NCBI RefSeq assembly: GCF_001186365.1
Contig: NZ_LDTZ01000020.1
Coordinates: 186,001-250,000, forward strand
Source of the DNA: Gordonia jacobaea
Lineage (GTDB): Bacteria; Actinomycetota; Actinomycetes; Mycobacteriales; Mycobacteriaceae
Length of the DNA: 64,000 bases
Direction of reading: 5' to 3'
The notes beneath the pieces are model-generated. The model did no database searches. It saw only the letters and a list, made by a program, of their open reading frames with translations, and was not told the DNA's origin. The position numbers and the translations under genes were made by a program. Position 1 is the stretch's first letter. Every line of letters starts with the position of its first letter. Shown in pieces: positions 23,575 through 31,794 of this stretch.

Positions 23575-24183
23575 ATGGGGATCATTCAGATCGAACTGTT
23601 CACCACACTCGACCTCGTCGGACAGTCACCTGGAGGACCGGAAGAGGATCCCGATGATTTCGACTTCGGAGGCTGGCAAGCACCGCTACTGAACGAAACG
23701 TCGGGCGCTCAGGTCGTCGCCGCGTACGCCGAGACCGACGCTCTGCTTCTGGGCCGACGGACCTACGACATCTTCGCCGACTACTGGCCGCATCAGGACG
23801 ACGAGTTCGGCGCCTTGTTCAACAGGATTCCGAAGTACGTTGCCTCGCGCGGTTCGGCCGACCTGACATGGGATGGCTCAACACAACTCGGCCCCGACCT
23901 TCCGGCGGCGATCGGCGAAATCCGTGACCGCCATCAGCACGTCACGGTCGTCGGCAGCCTCGATCTGGTCCAAACCCTCTTGTCCGAGAGACTCTTTGAC
24001 CGCCTTGACCTCTGGGTCCACCCCATTCTCCTGGGCAGCGGCAAACGCATCTTCGACGCCGGGACGGTGCCCGCGAATCTCAGACTCGTCGACCCTCCCG
24101 TCGCGAGTCCGAGTGGCACGGTGTTCCTGCGCTACGAACTCGCCGACGGCGTGCCCGCCACCGGCGACATGTCGCAGCGCTGA
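23575..24183 (+). CDS. Dihydrofolate reductase / RibD C-terminal family protein
   Basis: 202 residues. Family segments are IQIELFTTLDLVGQSPGGPEED at the start, LLLGRRTYDIFADYWP (about 60-75), a NADPH-site region VTVVGSLDLVQTLL (about 122-136) and LDLWVHPILLGSGKRIF (about 142-158). Such YyaP/YwjB-like proteins are presumed NADPH-dependent reductases. They are not the housekeeping DHFR, and their substrates are mostly unknown. AGGAG lies eight bases before the ATG. It stands alone, ending at a bidirectional hairpin shared with the convergent secreted-protein gene. Confidence 0.8.
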   Translation: MGIIQIELFTTLDLVGQSPGGPEEDPDDFDFGGWQAPLLNETSGAQVVAAYAETDALLLGRRTYDIFADYWPHQDDEFGALFNRIPKYVASRGSADLTWDGSTQLGPDLPAAIGEIRDRHQHVTVVGSLDLVQTLLSERLFDRLDLWVHPILLGSGKRIFDAGTVPANLRLVDPPVASPSGTVFLRYELADGVPATGDMSQR

Positions 24184-24186
24184 CGA

Positions 24187-24225
24187 CTCGACCGGGGCGG
24201 CCTGCTTGCGGCCACCCCGGTCGAG
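24187..24225. terminator. Bidirectional hairpin between convergent genes
   Basis: Arms 24187-24202 and 24210-24225 form a 16-bp stem with one mismatch and a seven-base loop. It lies four bases past the DHFR-like stop codon and about 30 bases past the stop of the convergent gene. Confidence 0.7.
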
Positions 24226-24253
24226 GAATCACTGACGTTGCTAAACGACGTGG

Positions 24254-24946
24254 TTATGAACCGAAGCTCGGGAACTCGATCGAGCCGTTTCCGCCGGAGA
24301 CCTTGAAGTTGGTCGTGCAGCTGTTGAACGTCACCTCGTCGACGTTGACCTTCGCATCAGCCGTGCCACCGGGCTGACTGGAGATTCCGTACAGATCGAC
24401 GACGGCCTTCTTGCCGTCCGAGTTCGCGGCGGCGATGAGGGCCGACAGCGATGCGTTCTGCGCGGCTGGGATGTTGCCCAGCTTGCGGGTCGCCCACCAC
24501 TGGTTCGACGACGTCGCGTCGGCCTTGCCCGCTCCGATAGGAGCTCCCCACACGAGCGTGGCGAATCCGCTCGACGTGCCGGTGTTCGCGCCCGTGATGC
24601 GGATCTGCCAGTTGGCATTGCCGTTCGACTTCTGGAATGTGAGCGCGCTGCCGTTGAGATCGGCGAGCGGCAGTTGGCCCGCCGAGTGGTACGACGCCTG
24701 GCGCTTGGTCGATGCCGAGGTCGCGAACTCCAGCGAGCCGTCGTTGTCGGAGGCCACTCCAGCGGTGATCTTGCCTGCCTGACCTCTTTCGTCGGGCACG
24801 GTGTTGCCCCAACCGTTCGAGTTCGACGGGGTGGCGACCTTGGCGCAGTTGAACGCCGGTGCGGCCGATGCCGTACCCGGCAGTGCGAACGAGACGGCTC
24901 CCGCCGCGGCCGCGATGGCAACTGCACAACTGATCTTGCGGTTCAT
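24254..24946 (-). CDS. Secreted protein of unknown function
   Basis: 230 residues with a clear Sec signal peptide (MNRKISCAVAIAAAAGAVSF..., cut after TASA). The mature part is rich in Ser, Thr, Asn and Gly. It contains two Cys residues, one near each end of the mature chain (FNCAKVA and FNSCTTN), that could form one disulfide. Segments such as LTFQKSNGNANWQIRITGANTG and DAKVNVDEVTFNSC suggest an all-beta, jelly-roll-like fold. I do not recognise the family. The coding pattern is ordinary. An inverted repeat (24965-25014) lies just before its start codon. Confidence 0.75.
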   Translation of the reverse strand: MNRKISCAVAIAAAAGAVSFALPGTASAAPAFNCAKVATPSNSNGWGNTVPDERGQAGKITAGVASDNDGSLEFATSASTKRQASYHSAGQLPLADLNGSALTFQKSNGNANWQIRITGANTGTSSGFATLVWGAPIGAGKADATSSNQWWATRKLGNIPAAQNASLSALIAAANSDGKKAVVDLYGISSQPGGTADAKVNVDEVTFNSCTTNFKVSGGNGSIEFPSFGS

Positions 24947-24964
24947 TCTTGTAAATCCTCTGTT

Positions 24965-25014
24965 CTAGCTTTGTGTCCCCGACCACATCGTCGATGACGA
25001 CGTGAGAAAGCTAG
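24965..25014. promoter_or_regulatory. Inverted repeat CTAGCTTT/AAAGCTAG upstream of the secreted-protein gene
   Basis: CTAGCTTT at 24965-24972 and AAAGCTAG at 25007-25014, with further small self-complementary parts between them. It is placed to fold in the 5' leader of the gene at 24946, or to stop read-through from the DUF779 gene. Confidence 0.35.
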
Positions 25015-25104
25015 CAGATCAAATGACCAACACTCACAGTGACCTCGCAGTTCGGACCCTTCGGGCGACTCGGACAGCAGCCCTCGCCGAAGAACAGACC
25101 GCTG

Positions 25105-25569
25105 TCAGACGCCGACCGCGGCGCCGGTCAGCGGTGGGTTCGCCGCGAGAACGGCATTTTCCTCATCACTGAAAGCCCTTGCACGAGAGAGGAATCGAAC
25201 CCCTTCCGGCGCCTCGAGACTGAATCCGGCGCCGCGACCCTTCACGACGTCGAGGATCAACTGGGTGTGCTTCCACAACTCGAACTGGTCGCCGTTGATC
25301 CAGACCCGCACGTCGGGCAGGGGCTCGGGCAGTTCGATGGTTCCGACGAGGACGTCGCGCTGGCCGACCCGATAGTCACCGACGGGGTAACACATCGGCG
25401 CCGAACCGTCGCAGCATCCGCCGGACTGGTGAATCATGAGCCCGCCGTGCAGCTCCGACAACTTGGTCAGGAGCTGCACGGCGGCGTCTGTGGCGATCAC
25501 ACGATCAGGCACCGCTCCGTCCGCGGCCGCTGAGGCCGACGTCGACGGGGTTGATTCTGTACTGCTCAT
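25105..25569 (-). CDS. DUF779 protein linked to aldehyde dehydrogenase
   Basis: 154 residues. The N-terminus is Ser/Ala-rich, followed by the DUF779 core with VIATDAAVQLLTKLSELHG, MIHQSGGCCDGSAPMCYP (three Cys close together, a possible metal or redox site), VLVGTIELPE and FELWKHTQLILDVVKGRGAGFSLE. DUF779 genes very often sit next to ExaC-type aldehyde dehydrogenases, as here. The biochemical role is not established. AGAGG lies six bases before the ATG. It has its own upstream control region with a CRP-type palindrome (25584-25599) and paired GTTGCA sites, and a strong hairpin separates it from the dehydrogenase gene. Confidence 0.85.
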   Translation of the reverse strand: MSSTESTPSTSASAAADGAVPDRVIATDAAVQLLTKLSELHGGLMIHQSGGCCDGSAPMCYPVGDYRVGQRDVLVGTIELPEPLPDVRVWINGDQFELWKHTQLILDVVKGRGAGFSLEAPEGVRFLSRARAFSDEENAVLAANPPLTGAAVGV

Positions 25570-25583
25570 CGTTTACCTCTCAC

Positions 25584-25599
25584 TGTGATCTGAACCACA
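25584..25599. promoter_or_regulatory. CRP/GlxR-type site upstream of the DUF779 gene
   Basis: TGTGATCTGAACCACA matches the CRP-family consensus TGTGA-N6-TCACA at nine of ten positions. The wider CTGTG...CACAG is a perfect palindrome. It sits 15 bases before the start codon at 25569, close enough to act as a repressor site or to overlap the promoter. Confidence 0.5.
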
Positions 25600-25615
25600 G
25601 AGTAGTCGCTGTTCT

Positions 25616-25632
25616 GTTGCAGGCGCGTTGCA
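25616..25632. promoter_or_regulatory. Paired GTTGCA sites, 11-base spacing
   Basis: GTTGCA at 25616 and again at 25627, one helical turn apart, upstream of the DUF779 gene. The same arrangement occurs upstream of the aldehyde dehydrogenase gene (27313, 27324). Confidence 0.45.
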
Positions 25633-25640
25633 CACGACGA

Positions 25641-25679
25641 ACGCCGCCACACAACCTGAAAAAGGTTGCGTGGCGGCGT
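25641..25679 (-). terminator. Strong hairpin after the aldehyde dehydrogenase gene
   Basis: Arms 25641-25656 and 25664-25679 pair over 16 bases with one mismatch around a TGAAAAA loop. It lies 20 bases past the dehydrogenase stop codon and 70 bases before the DUF779 start. Confidence 0.75.
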
Positions 25680-25699
25680 CGACGTGCCTGCCGTCAGGA

Positions 25700-27223
25700 T
25701 CAGAAGAAGCCCTTGGCGTTCTGCGCGTAGCCCACCAGCAGGTTCTTGGTCTGCTGGTAGTGCTCGAGCATCATCAGGTGGGTCTCGCGGCCGATACCGG
25801 ACTGCTTGTAGCCACCGAACGCGGCGTGTGCCGGGTAGTCGTGGTAGGTGTTCGTCCACACGCGTCCGGCCTGGATCTCGCGGCCTGCGCGGTAGGCGGT
25901 GGCACCGTCACGGCTCCACACGCCCGCGCCCAATCCGTAGAGGGTGTCGTTGGCGATGTGGATGGCGTCGGCGTAGTCCTTGAAGGTCGTGACGGCCAGC
26001 ACCGGACCGAAGATCTCCTCCTGGAAGATGCGCATGTTGTTCTGTCCGGAGAAGACGGTCGGCTTGATGTAGTAGCCGCCCTCGAGGTCGCCACCGAGGT
26101 GAGCAGCCTCGCCACCGATGAGGACCTTGGCACCCTCGTCCCGGCCGATCGCGAGGTACGACTGGATCTTCTCGTACTGATCGTTCGACGCCTGCGCACC
26201 CATCATGGTCTCGGTGTCGAGGGGGTTGCCCTGCTTGATCTTCGAGACACGGTCGACGGCCTTCTCGATGAAGTCGTTGTAGATGTCCTCCTGGATGAGG
26301 GCGCGACTCGGGCAGGTGCACACCTCGCCCTGGTTGAGCGCGAACATCGAAAAGCCCTCCAGCGCACGGTCGAAGAAGCCGTCGTCGGCAGCCATCACGT
26401 CGTTGAAGAAGATGTTGGGGCTCTTGCCGCCGAGTTCGAGGGTGACCGGGATCAGGTTCTCCGAGGCGTACTGCATGATCAGACGGCCGGTCGTGGTCTC
26501 ACCGGTGAACGCGATCTTGCGGATGCGGTTGCTCGACGCGAGCGGCTTGCCCGCCTCGACACCGAAGCCGTTGACCACGTTGATGACGCCGGCGGGGAGG
26601 ATGTCGGCGATCAGACTCATCACGTACAGGATCGACGCCGGGGTCTGCTCCGCAGGCTTGAGGACAACGGCGTTGCCCGCGGCGAGAGCGGGTGCGAGCT
26701 TCCACACGGCCATCAGGATCGGGAAGTTCCACGGGATGATCTGGCCGACGACGCCGAGCGGCTCGTGGAAGTGGTAGGCGACGGTGTCCTCGTCGACCTC
26801 CGAGATCGAGCCCTCCTGAGCACGCAGAGCGCCCGCGAAGTAGCGGAAGTGATCGATTGCCAGCGGGATGTCGGCGGCGAGGGTCTCACGGACAGCCTTG
26901 CCGTTGTCCCAGGTCTCGGCGACGGCGATCTTTTCGAGGTTCTCCTCGAGGCGGTCTGCGATACGCAGCAGCACCAGCGCGCGCTCCGCGACAGCCGTCT
27001 TGCCCCATCCCGGAGCGGCCTTGTGCGCTGCGTCGAGCGCGAGGTCGATGTCCTCGGCGGTCGAGCGCGCGACCTCGCAGAAGGTCTTGCCGTCGACGGG
27101 CGACGGGTTCTCGAAGTACTGCCCCTTCACGGGCGGGACCCACTGTCCGCCGATCCAGTTGTCGTAGCGGGACTCGAAGGACATCACCGAGCCGTCGGTA
27201 CCCGGCTTTGCGTAGACAGTCAT
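25700..27223 (-). CDS. NAD(P)-dependent aldehyde dehydrogenase (ExaC/acetaldehyde type)
   Basis: 507 residues. It shows the ALDH features [41 protein letters not shown] (cofactor), the catalytic Glu in LELGGKSPN and the catalytic Cys in [11 protein letters not shown]. The C-terminus ([25 protein letters not shown]) matches ExaC/AldA-type acetaldehyde dehydrogenases that serve growth on ethanol, and the linked DUF779 gene supports this. The ATG at 27221-27223 has GAGGAG eight bases upstream; the frame continues further but without a ribosome site. The promoter region carries a CRP/GlxR-type site (27281-27296) and 11-base-phased GTTGCA repeats. A GAF-type activator lies 5 kb away. Confidence 0.9.
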   Translation of the reverse strand: MTVYAKPGTDGSVMSFESRYDNWIGGQWVPPVKGQYFENPSPVDGKTFCEVARSTAEDIDLALDAAHKAAPGWGKTAVAERALVLLRIADRLEENLEKIAVAETWDNGKAVRETLAADIPLAIDHFRYFAGALRAQEGSISEVDEDTVAYHFHEPLGVVGQIIPWNFPILMAVWKLAPALAAGNAVVLKPAEQTPASILYVMSLIADILPAGVINVVNGFGVEAGKPLASSNRIRKIAFTGETTTGRLIMQYASENLIPVTLELGGKSPNIFFNDVMAADDGFFDRALEGFSMFALNQGEVCTCPSRALIQEDIYNDFIEKAVDRVSKIKQGNPLDTETMMGAQASNDQYEKIQSYLAIGRDEGAKVLIGGEAAHLGGDLEGGYYIKPTVFSGQNNMRIFQEEIFGPVLAVTTFKDYADAIHIANDTLYGLGAGVWSRDGATAYRAGREIQAGRVWTNTYHDYPAHAAFGGYKQSGIGRETHLMMLEHYQQTKNLLVGYAQNAKGFF

Positions 27224-27280
27224 TGTGTAGCTCCTCAGTGCCATTTTCTCGTTGCCACACAAGCCACTCGATAGGCCGTG

Positions 27281-27296
27281 TGTGATCTGTTGCACA
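27281..27296. promoter_or_regulatory. CRP/GlxR-type site upstream of the aldehyde dehydrogenase gene
   Basis: TGTGATCTGTTGCACA matches TGTGA-N6-TCACA at nine of ten positions. It is 58 bases before the start codon. In Corynebacterium glutamicum the CRP homologue GlxR controls ald and adhA, which makes this reading plausible. Confidence 0.55.
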
Positions 27297-27312
27297 CACT
27301 AGGAGCAAAGTG

Positions 27313-27348
27313 GTTGCAGCCACGTTGCAGTCACGTTTGCAACGTTGC
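27313..27348. promoter_or_regulatory. GTTGCA repeats with 11-base phasing (activator site)
   Basis: GTTGCA at 27313 and 27324, GTTTGCAAC at 27335 and GTTGC at 27344. The first three start 11 bases apart. Further single copies lie at 27251 and 27289. The position, upstream of the CRP-type site, fits an activator such as the GAF-domain regulator encoded at 32552-33820. Confidence 0.45.
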
Positions 27349-27380
27349 GGCGTCGCATCGTCGCAGTTCAGAGCACTGAA

Positions 27381-28346
27381 TCAGAACGGCAGCTCGGCCA
27401 CTGCCATGGCCTTCGTGACGTCTCCGGTAAGCGAGACATCTGCCGGATCGATGACGAGGCAGCGGTCGCTCTCCGAGAAATCGAGCTCGTCGAACTCCAC
27501 CCAGAGGACGCTGGGTGCGGTGGTCAGCTCGAAGAAGTACCGCCGGTTGGTCAGGTCGGCGACCGTGCGGTACTCGGTGTTGTACAGACCGAAACCCTCG
27601 TACGGTGCGCCGAACGGAATCGAGACATTCCGCGCGATGGCCAGCACTCCCGCGACAGCCTCCCGAGCTCCGGTCGGATGCGGGAGGATCTTGGTGAAGT
27701 AACTCGCTCGTTGGAAACGCGCCACCGGATTGACATTGCCGTCGAGCGGAATCCGGTCATTGGGAGCCGAGAAGTCCTCCTGCTCCAGGAGTCTCAGCTG
27801 CTCTCGATACGGTGGCTCGTTGGTCAGGACCGTGTATCGACGATCACGGTGAACCCGAACGGTGCCGTCGAGTACCTCGACGATCGCGGAGTCTCCGGTG
27901 GCGTCCTCGATGGCGAGGTGGGTCTTGGCCTTGTGGCCCTCAGCGGACATCATGACGATCTGGACCTCGTCGAGCAGGTCCACCGCCTCGGCGACGGTAG
28001 CCGCCTGGTCGAGGAGATACTGAGTCCACAAATGCGCTCCCACTGCCGGCTTGCGCAGATCACGCTCACCGAAGTCAGCATTCTCCAAGTAGAGAAGGTG
28101 TGCGCCGAAGCCACGCTCATTCATGCCGTCCGCGGTTCCGACGCCGTAGATCGTCGTGACGACCGAACCGTACTTCGACGTCCAGCGAGCACCGTTCTCA
28201 GCGATCTCTTCCCCGCCTGCAAGCGCACCGTCGCGCGCGATTCCACGTGGCATCGCGGTGATCACCGGCATCGTGGTGTCGGGCCAATCCATGGTGCGCG
28301 CTACGACGTACGGCTCGCTCTTGTTCCACAGGATTCGTGTGCACAT
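27381..28346 (-). CDS. Linear amide C-N hydrolase, choloylglycine hydrolase family
   Basis: 321 residues of the Ntn-hydrolase fold. Removal of Met1 exposes Cys2 (MCTRILWN) as nucleophile. The family pattern continues with ARTMDWPD (Arg and Asp of the active site), GMNERGFGAHLLYLEN (about 93-108) and a late Asn/Arg region. Members include penicillin V acylase, bile salt hydrolase and N-acyl-homoserine-lactone or acid-ceramidase-like acylases. There is no signal peptide, so it is cytosolic. The substrate cannot be assigned. It lies three bases after the baeRF gene with its own GAGGG site, so the two form an operon. Confidence 0.83.
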   Translation of the reverse strand: MCTRILWNKSEPYVVARTMDWPDTTMPVITAMPRGIARDGALAGGEEIAENGARWTSKYGSVVTTIYGVGTADGMNERGFGAHLLYLENADFGERDLRKPAVGAHLWTQYLLDQAATVAEAVDLLDEVQIVMMSAEGHKAKTHLAIEDATGDSAIVEVLDGTVRVHRDRRYTVLTNEPPYREQLRLLEQEDFSAPNDRIPLDGNVNPVARFQRASYFTKILPHPTGAREAVAGVLAIARNVSIPFGAPYEGFGLYNTEYRTVADLTNRRYFFELTTAPSVLWVEFDELDFSESDRCLVIDPADVSLTGDVTKAMAVAELPF

Positions 28347-28349
28347 CGG

Positions 28350-29459
28350 TCAGCCCTCGGTAGCGAATCGCAGGAGCCCGGCAGCGGAGACACCGTCGGG
28401 TAGATCGTCGGACCGCACGCTCATCACACGGGCACCGGTACCCAGTGCGGCCCGCGCGATCTCCTCGAGGACATCGAGGTCGTCTGCAGGGTCGAGGACC
28501 AGCGCGCCGCCGATGTCGATGTGGCCGGCAACGTGGGCGTTCATGTCGATGATGACGGTGTCGACCTGCCCAAAGGTTGCCGCTCGGGCAAGTTCGGCCA
28601 GGTCGGTGACCGCTCTACCCGAATTGCGTCGTTCCTTGAAAGTGGTACGCAGCTCATCGAGGCTCGCTTCGTTGAGCTGGTCGAGCACGACCCTGGTTTC
28701 GGCGGCGATCTCGGCGTCGGTCATCTCGTCGGGATTTCCCCGCAGCGGAGCCGCGACGACGTGCCGGTATCCGCTCAGGTTGGTGAAGATCGCCGCGAGT
28801 GGCTGCGTCGCGGCCACGACAAGTGGCAGCGACGCAGCGTTCAGTGTCGGACGAATCGCATGGTCGACCGCACGCGCATACTGCGTCAGCCGCACCTTGC
28901 GGCCCTCGTCTCCGTGCAACCTGCCGTACGGAGACCGTCCACCGATCGAGCGCAGACCCACTGCCTTCTCGGCGCTGCGCGGCATGTCGGACACGGTCAC
29001 CTCCCTCGGCGGCTCGTCAGCCGAGATCTCGATCAGCCGGGCGCCGTTCTGCGACAGCGCGAGTGTGTAAGCGTCGTTCGGAAAGGTCGTCGCACGCAGT
29101 AGCGGAGTGATGGTGAACCGGTCGGCCAGAGTCGCATAGGACTCGAAGGAGTTGGGGAGCCGGAACTCGACTATGCCCTTCGACGAGACGAAGATCGCGA
29201 GGCTCCGACCGAGATGTTCCCAGAACTCGTCGTCGTCGAGCAGGGTGTTCATCATTTCTTCGATCGGCCAGACATCTCGCTTATCGGCACGCCCGTACAT
29301 CTCGAGCAGCACCGGCTCCCAGAGACCGCGCGCGGCCAAGCGGTTGGAATCGGCGTCGATGCCGCCCGGGGTAGTGGGAACGTAGAGCGTTGCGCTGAGT
29401 GGGTCGCGTGCCGCCGCAAGGTGCTCGATGTCGTGGGGCGTGGGCATATCGAGATGCAT
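28350..29459 (-). CDS. baeRF-family protein (bacterial eRF1/Pelota-like domain)
   Basis: 369 residues. The N-terminal half has DIEHLAAARDPLSATLYVPTTP and a region YTLALSQNGARLIEISAD typical of the baeRF group, which are bacterial relatives of archaeo-eukaryotic release factor 1/Pelota middle domains. The C-terminal half includes TDLAELARAATFGQVDTVIID and a final VMSVRSDDLP. The GGQ motif of true release factors is not seen. Proposed roles are in ribosome rescue or RNA metabolism; none is proven. The start is the ATG at 29457-29459, with GGAG nine bases upstream. A TTG three codons earlier overlaps that site. Confidence 0.72.
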   Translation of the reverse strand: MHLDMPTPHDIEHLAAARDPLSATLYVPTTPGGIDADSNRLAARGLWEPVLLEMYGRADKRDVWPIEEMMNTLLDDDEFWEHLGRSLAIFVSSKGIVEFRLPNSFESYATLADRFTITPLLRATTFPNDAYTLALSQNGARLIEISADEPPREVTVSDMPRSAEKAVGLRSIGGRSPYGRLHGDEGRKVRLTQYARAVDHAIRPTLNAASLPLVVAATQPLAAIFTNLSGYRHVVAAPLRGNPDEMTDAEIAAETRVVLDQLNEASLDELRTTFKERRNSGRAVTDLAELARAATFGQVDTVIIDMNAHVAGHIDIGGALVLDPADDLDVLEEIARAALGTGARVMSVRSDDLPDGVSAAGLLRFATEG

Positions 29460-29566
29460 GAGGACCAACTCCGGGAGAAGTAGACGATGGCAATGCGTGC
29501 GCGCCCGAGCAACGACCGGCGACGCACGCCCAGCAGAACGTTAGTGCGACAGCGATCGACTCCGGT

Positions 29567-29585
29567 ATCCCCGCTTCTAGGGGAT
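29567..29585. promoter_or_regulatory. Dyad ATCCCC-N7-GGGGAT upstream of the baeRF gene
   Basis: A perfect six-base inverted repeat with a seven-base spacer, 108 bases before the baeRF start. The 160-base gap here (29460-29621) has no other recognisable element. Weak evidence for an operator. Confidence 0.3.
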
Positions 29586-29621
29586 CGCGACCATTCACCC
29601 AACCGACGAGCTGAGAACCCG

Positions 29622-29646
29622 CCTCTCCCGTCAGATACGGGAGAGG
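29622..29646 (-). terminator. Hairpin overlapping the stop codon of the kinase-like gene
   Basis: Arms 29622-29631 and 29637-29646 form a perfect 10-bp stem with a five-base loop. The stop codon (29631-29633) lies inside it, so it ends the three-gene signalling operon. Confidence 0.65.
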
Positions 29647-30632
29647 ATCTTTCCGCAGTCTGCGAGGACGATCTGCTCGACTCCGCTCGCGGTGGGCATG
29701 ACCACGGTTGCCGCGGCAGCGCGCCCATCCGGCAACACCCGGATCGTCACCTTCCCGGACTCAACAGATGCGATCAATCGCGCCAGGCTGATCGCCAGAT
29801 CGTCGGAGATCGCATCCCCGTCGGTGTTCGGCTCGCCAAGCAGCACGACCGCGACGTCACGTTCTCGCAGCCGCTCGATCTGGTCGATCAGCAGGCGATT
29901 GTGCGCTCGTGGAACCCTGATCCTGTCGCGTAGCGCCGCTTCCAGTCTCACGATGTCGTTGCGAAAGCGCTCATCGATCTCGTCGCCCGCGGCGAGTCGA
30001 GTCAGGATGGGCTCGACAACAGTCCTGATCTCACTGAGGTCCTTCCGGGAATCGTGCGCCGCTCGAGCGAGCGCATCCTCGAATATCCGCTCGGATTGAC
30101 TGCGATGCATCCGTTCGCGACGGACAATCGACCGCAGTACCAGCCTCCAGACGACGGCTGCCATGACGCATCCGATGGGAATGCCCAGTGCATCGGCAAG
30201 CTGGTGCTGAGAAAGGTCGTGAAGTGCTGACCACGCGATGATGCAGCCGATGAACAACGCGCTGCCCAGTGCACCGATTCGCGGGTTGCCACGCGGTATC
30301 AGGAAGGCGACGAGGTACGCGCCGAACGTCAGGCCCCACGTCTCCCCGGACAGCGGCGAGGCGGCGAGAGAGGTCATGCCGACGAGCAATGCGATCGGCA
30401 CCAACGCGAGCGCTGGACCGGGACGCAGTGGCCCCGGTGTCGGGGTGGTCAGTAGCAGAGCACCTACCAGTGCAGCGGCGAAGACGACGAGAGTCTTGGG
30501 ATCGAACACAGAGTCGGGTGAGTCGATTACGACAAGTGCGACCCCGGTGGACCACAGGAGCAGAAAACTCCATCTCGCAGGCCACGTGGCAAGCCCACCA
30601 GCGCGGGTGTTGCCGGTCGTCAGGTTGGGCAT
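29631..30632 (-). CDS. Kinase-like membrane protein without an ATP-binding site
   Basis: 333 residues. The N-terminal half has about six membrane segments (18-165) ending in a basic helix. A long helical region follows with RAAHDSRKDLSEIRTVVEPI, which resembles a phosphotransfer box, then a C-terminal domain laid out like HATPase_c (ISDDLAISLARLIASVESGKVTIRVLPDG). It has no recognisable N box Asn, no G1 DxG and no G2 GxG. I read it as a degenerate sensor kinase that may form mixed dimers with the active kinase, whose gene ends 13 bases inside this one. It ends the operon. No family name is known to me. Confidence 0.65.
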   Translation of the reverse strand: MPNLTTGNTRAGGLATWPARWSFLLLWSTGVALVVIDSPDSVFDPKTLVVFAAALVGALLLTTPTPGPLRPGPALALVPIALLVGMTSLAASPLSGETWGLTFGAYLVAFLIPRGNPRIGALGSALFIGCIIAWSALHDLSQHQLADALGIPIGCVMAAVVWRLVLRSIVRRERMHRSQSERIFEDALARAAHDSRKDLSEIRTVVEPILTRLAAGDEIDERFRNDIVRLEAALRDRIRVPRAHNRLLIDQIERLRERDVAVVLLGEPNTDGDAISDDLAISLARLIASVESGKVTIRVLPDGRAAAATVVMPTASGVEQIVLADCGKILSRI

Positions 30633-31720
30633 CGCAAGACCACCTCCGTACCGGCGTTAGGCGCGGACCTGATGGTTGCGGTTCCACCTAGTCGATTCAT
30701 GCGCCCGGCAATACTCTCGGTCAGACCGAAGCCGGCGGCCTGCCCATCAGGATCGAACCCACACCCGTCGTCGCGGATCGCCATGCGCACGCGGGCATCG
30801 GAGATGGCGACAAGAACTTCGCGACGCGCCGACGGCCCCGCGTGACGCACGCTGTTGCGCACTGCCTCGAGAGCGGCGCGCGCCGTCTCCTCTGCGACGT
30901 CGAGAGCGACGGTGTCCGCCTCTATCCGTGTGGCGATAGCGATCTCCGGATCGGCACGTTTCAGCGCTCGTGACAGTCGTCCCATGGCTTCGTGGGTATC
31001 AATCCGACCCGCGGTGACCGGTCTGTCGTCGGCGAGCGCCCCGTCGAGAATGCACTTGGCCTGGTGCGCCTGCTCGCGCAGGACGGGTGGTGGCGAATCA
31101 CCGACGAGAAGGGCAGCCGACAAGGTGGACAGGATTTCGTCGTGCACAAGCCTGGTCATCTCGACGCGCTTCTCCGACGTCGCGGCAGCGTCGAATGCGC
31201 GGCGACGTTGTCGTCGAACCTCCGACTCGGCACGACTGAGCCGTTCGAGCTGTGTGCGCAGCCCGATGAACACCACCACATACACCAGGTTTCCCAGCGC
31301 ATCAAAGGTGCTGTGGGCGATCCCGTGCGGGATGGCACCGAACACGACGAAGGAGCTCAGCGCGGGCGTGGCCGACACGAACAGCGCGGCGACCACCGCA
31401 TATGCAGGGCGCACAACAAGCGGCAGAAGTGTGATGACCGCCGGCTCGACAGTCCAGAGCCACGGGACCGCGGTAGCGCGTTCAGTCCCGAAGTAGGCAA
31501 CGCACCAAGAAGCTTGAAGCGCCCAGAACAATGCCGGAACCACACGCCAAGCGATCCACAGCACCGACGGCGCGAGCATCCTGCCGAAGCAGGCGAGAAT
31601 CACCACACACCCGCATACGACGAGTCCGCCGAAGTTCCACCACGTCGCGACCTCGGCGGCATCCGAGTAGACGAAGACAGTTTGATCGAGCAGCAAAATG
31701 ACGCCACCAATGGCGATCAA
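30620..31720 (-). CDS. Sensor histidine kinase (HisKA_3-like)
   Basis: At least 366 residues, with about six membrane segments (1-165). The phosphotransfer box MTRLVHDEILSTLSAALL (His about 200) is followed by the ATPase domain with N box LEAVRNSVRHAG, G1 IRDDGCGFDP and G2 AGFGLTESIAGRMNRLGG. The start is uncertain. The TTG at 31718-31720 is the first usual codon, but the frame is open further upstream to the end of the regulator gene and reads as sensible protein (QPEGLTITQTNRTLGWL). A CTG overlapping the regulator's stop (31796-31798) could be the true start. It is the middle gene of a regulator/kinase/kinase-like triad. Confidence 0.85.
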   Translation of the reverse strand: MIAIGGVILLLDQTVFVYSDAAEVATWWNFGGLVVCGCVVILACFGRMLAPSVLWIAWRVVPALFWALQASWCVAYFGTERATAVPWLWTVEPAVITLLPLVVRPAYAVVAALFVSATPALSSFVVFGAIPHGIAHSTFDALGNLVYVVVFIGLRTQLERLSRAESEVRRQRRRAFDAAATSEKRVEMTRLVHDEILSTLSAALLVGDSPPPVLREQAHQAKCILDGALADDRPVTAGRIDTHEAMGRLSRALKRADPEIAIATRIEADTVALDVAEETARAALEAVRNSVRHAGPSARREVLVAISDARVRMAIRDDGCGFDPDGQAAGFGLTESIAGRMNRLGGTATIRSAPNAGTEVVLRCPT

Positions 31721-31794
31721 CCATCCCAGCGTCCGATTCGTCTGTGTGATCGTCAGCCCTTCGGGCTGCAGAAATGCGGCGTTCAGGGCATCCG

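Noticed and set aside
25185..25215. A tRNA T-loop-like sequence (GGTTCGATTCC on the minus strand)
   Set aside because: It lies inside the DUF779 coding region and no acceptor stem, anticodon arm or D arm can be formed around it.
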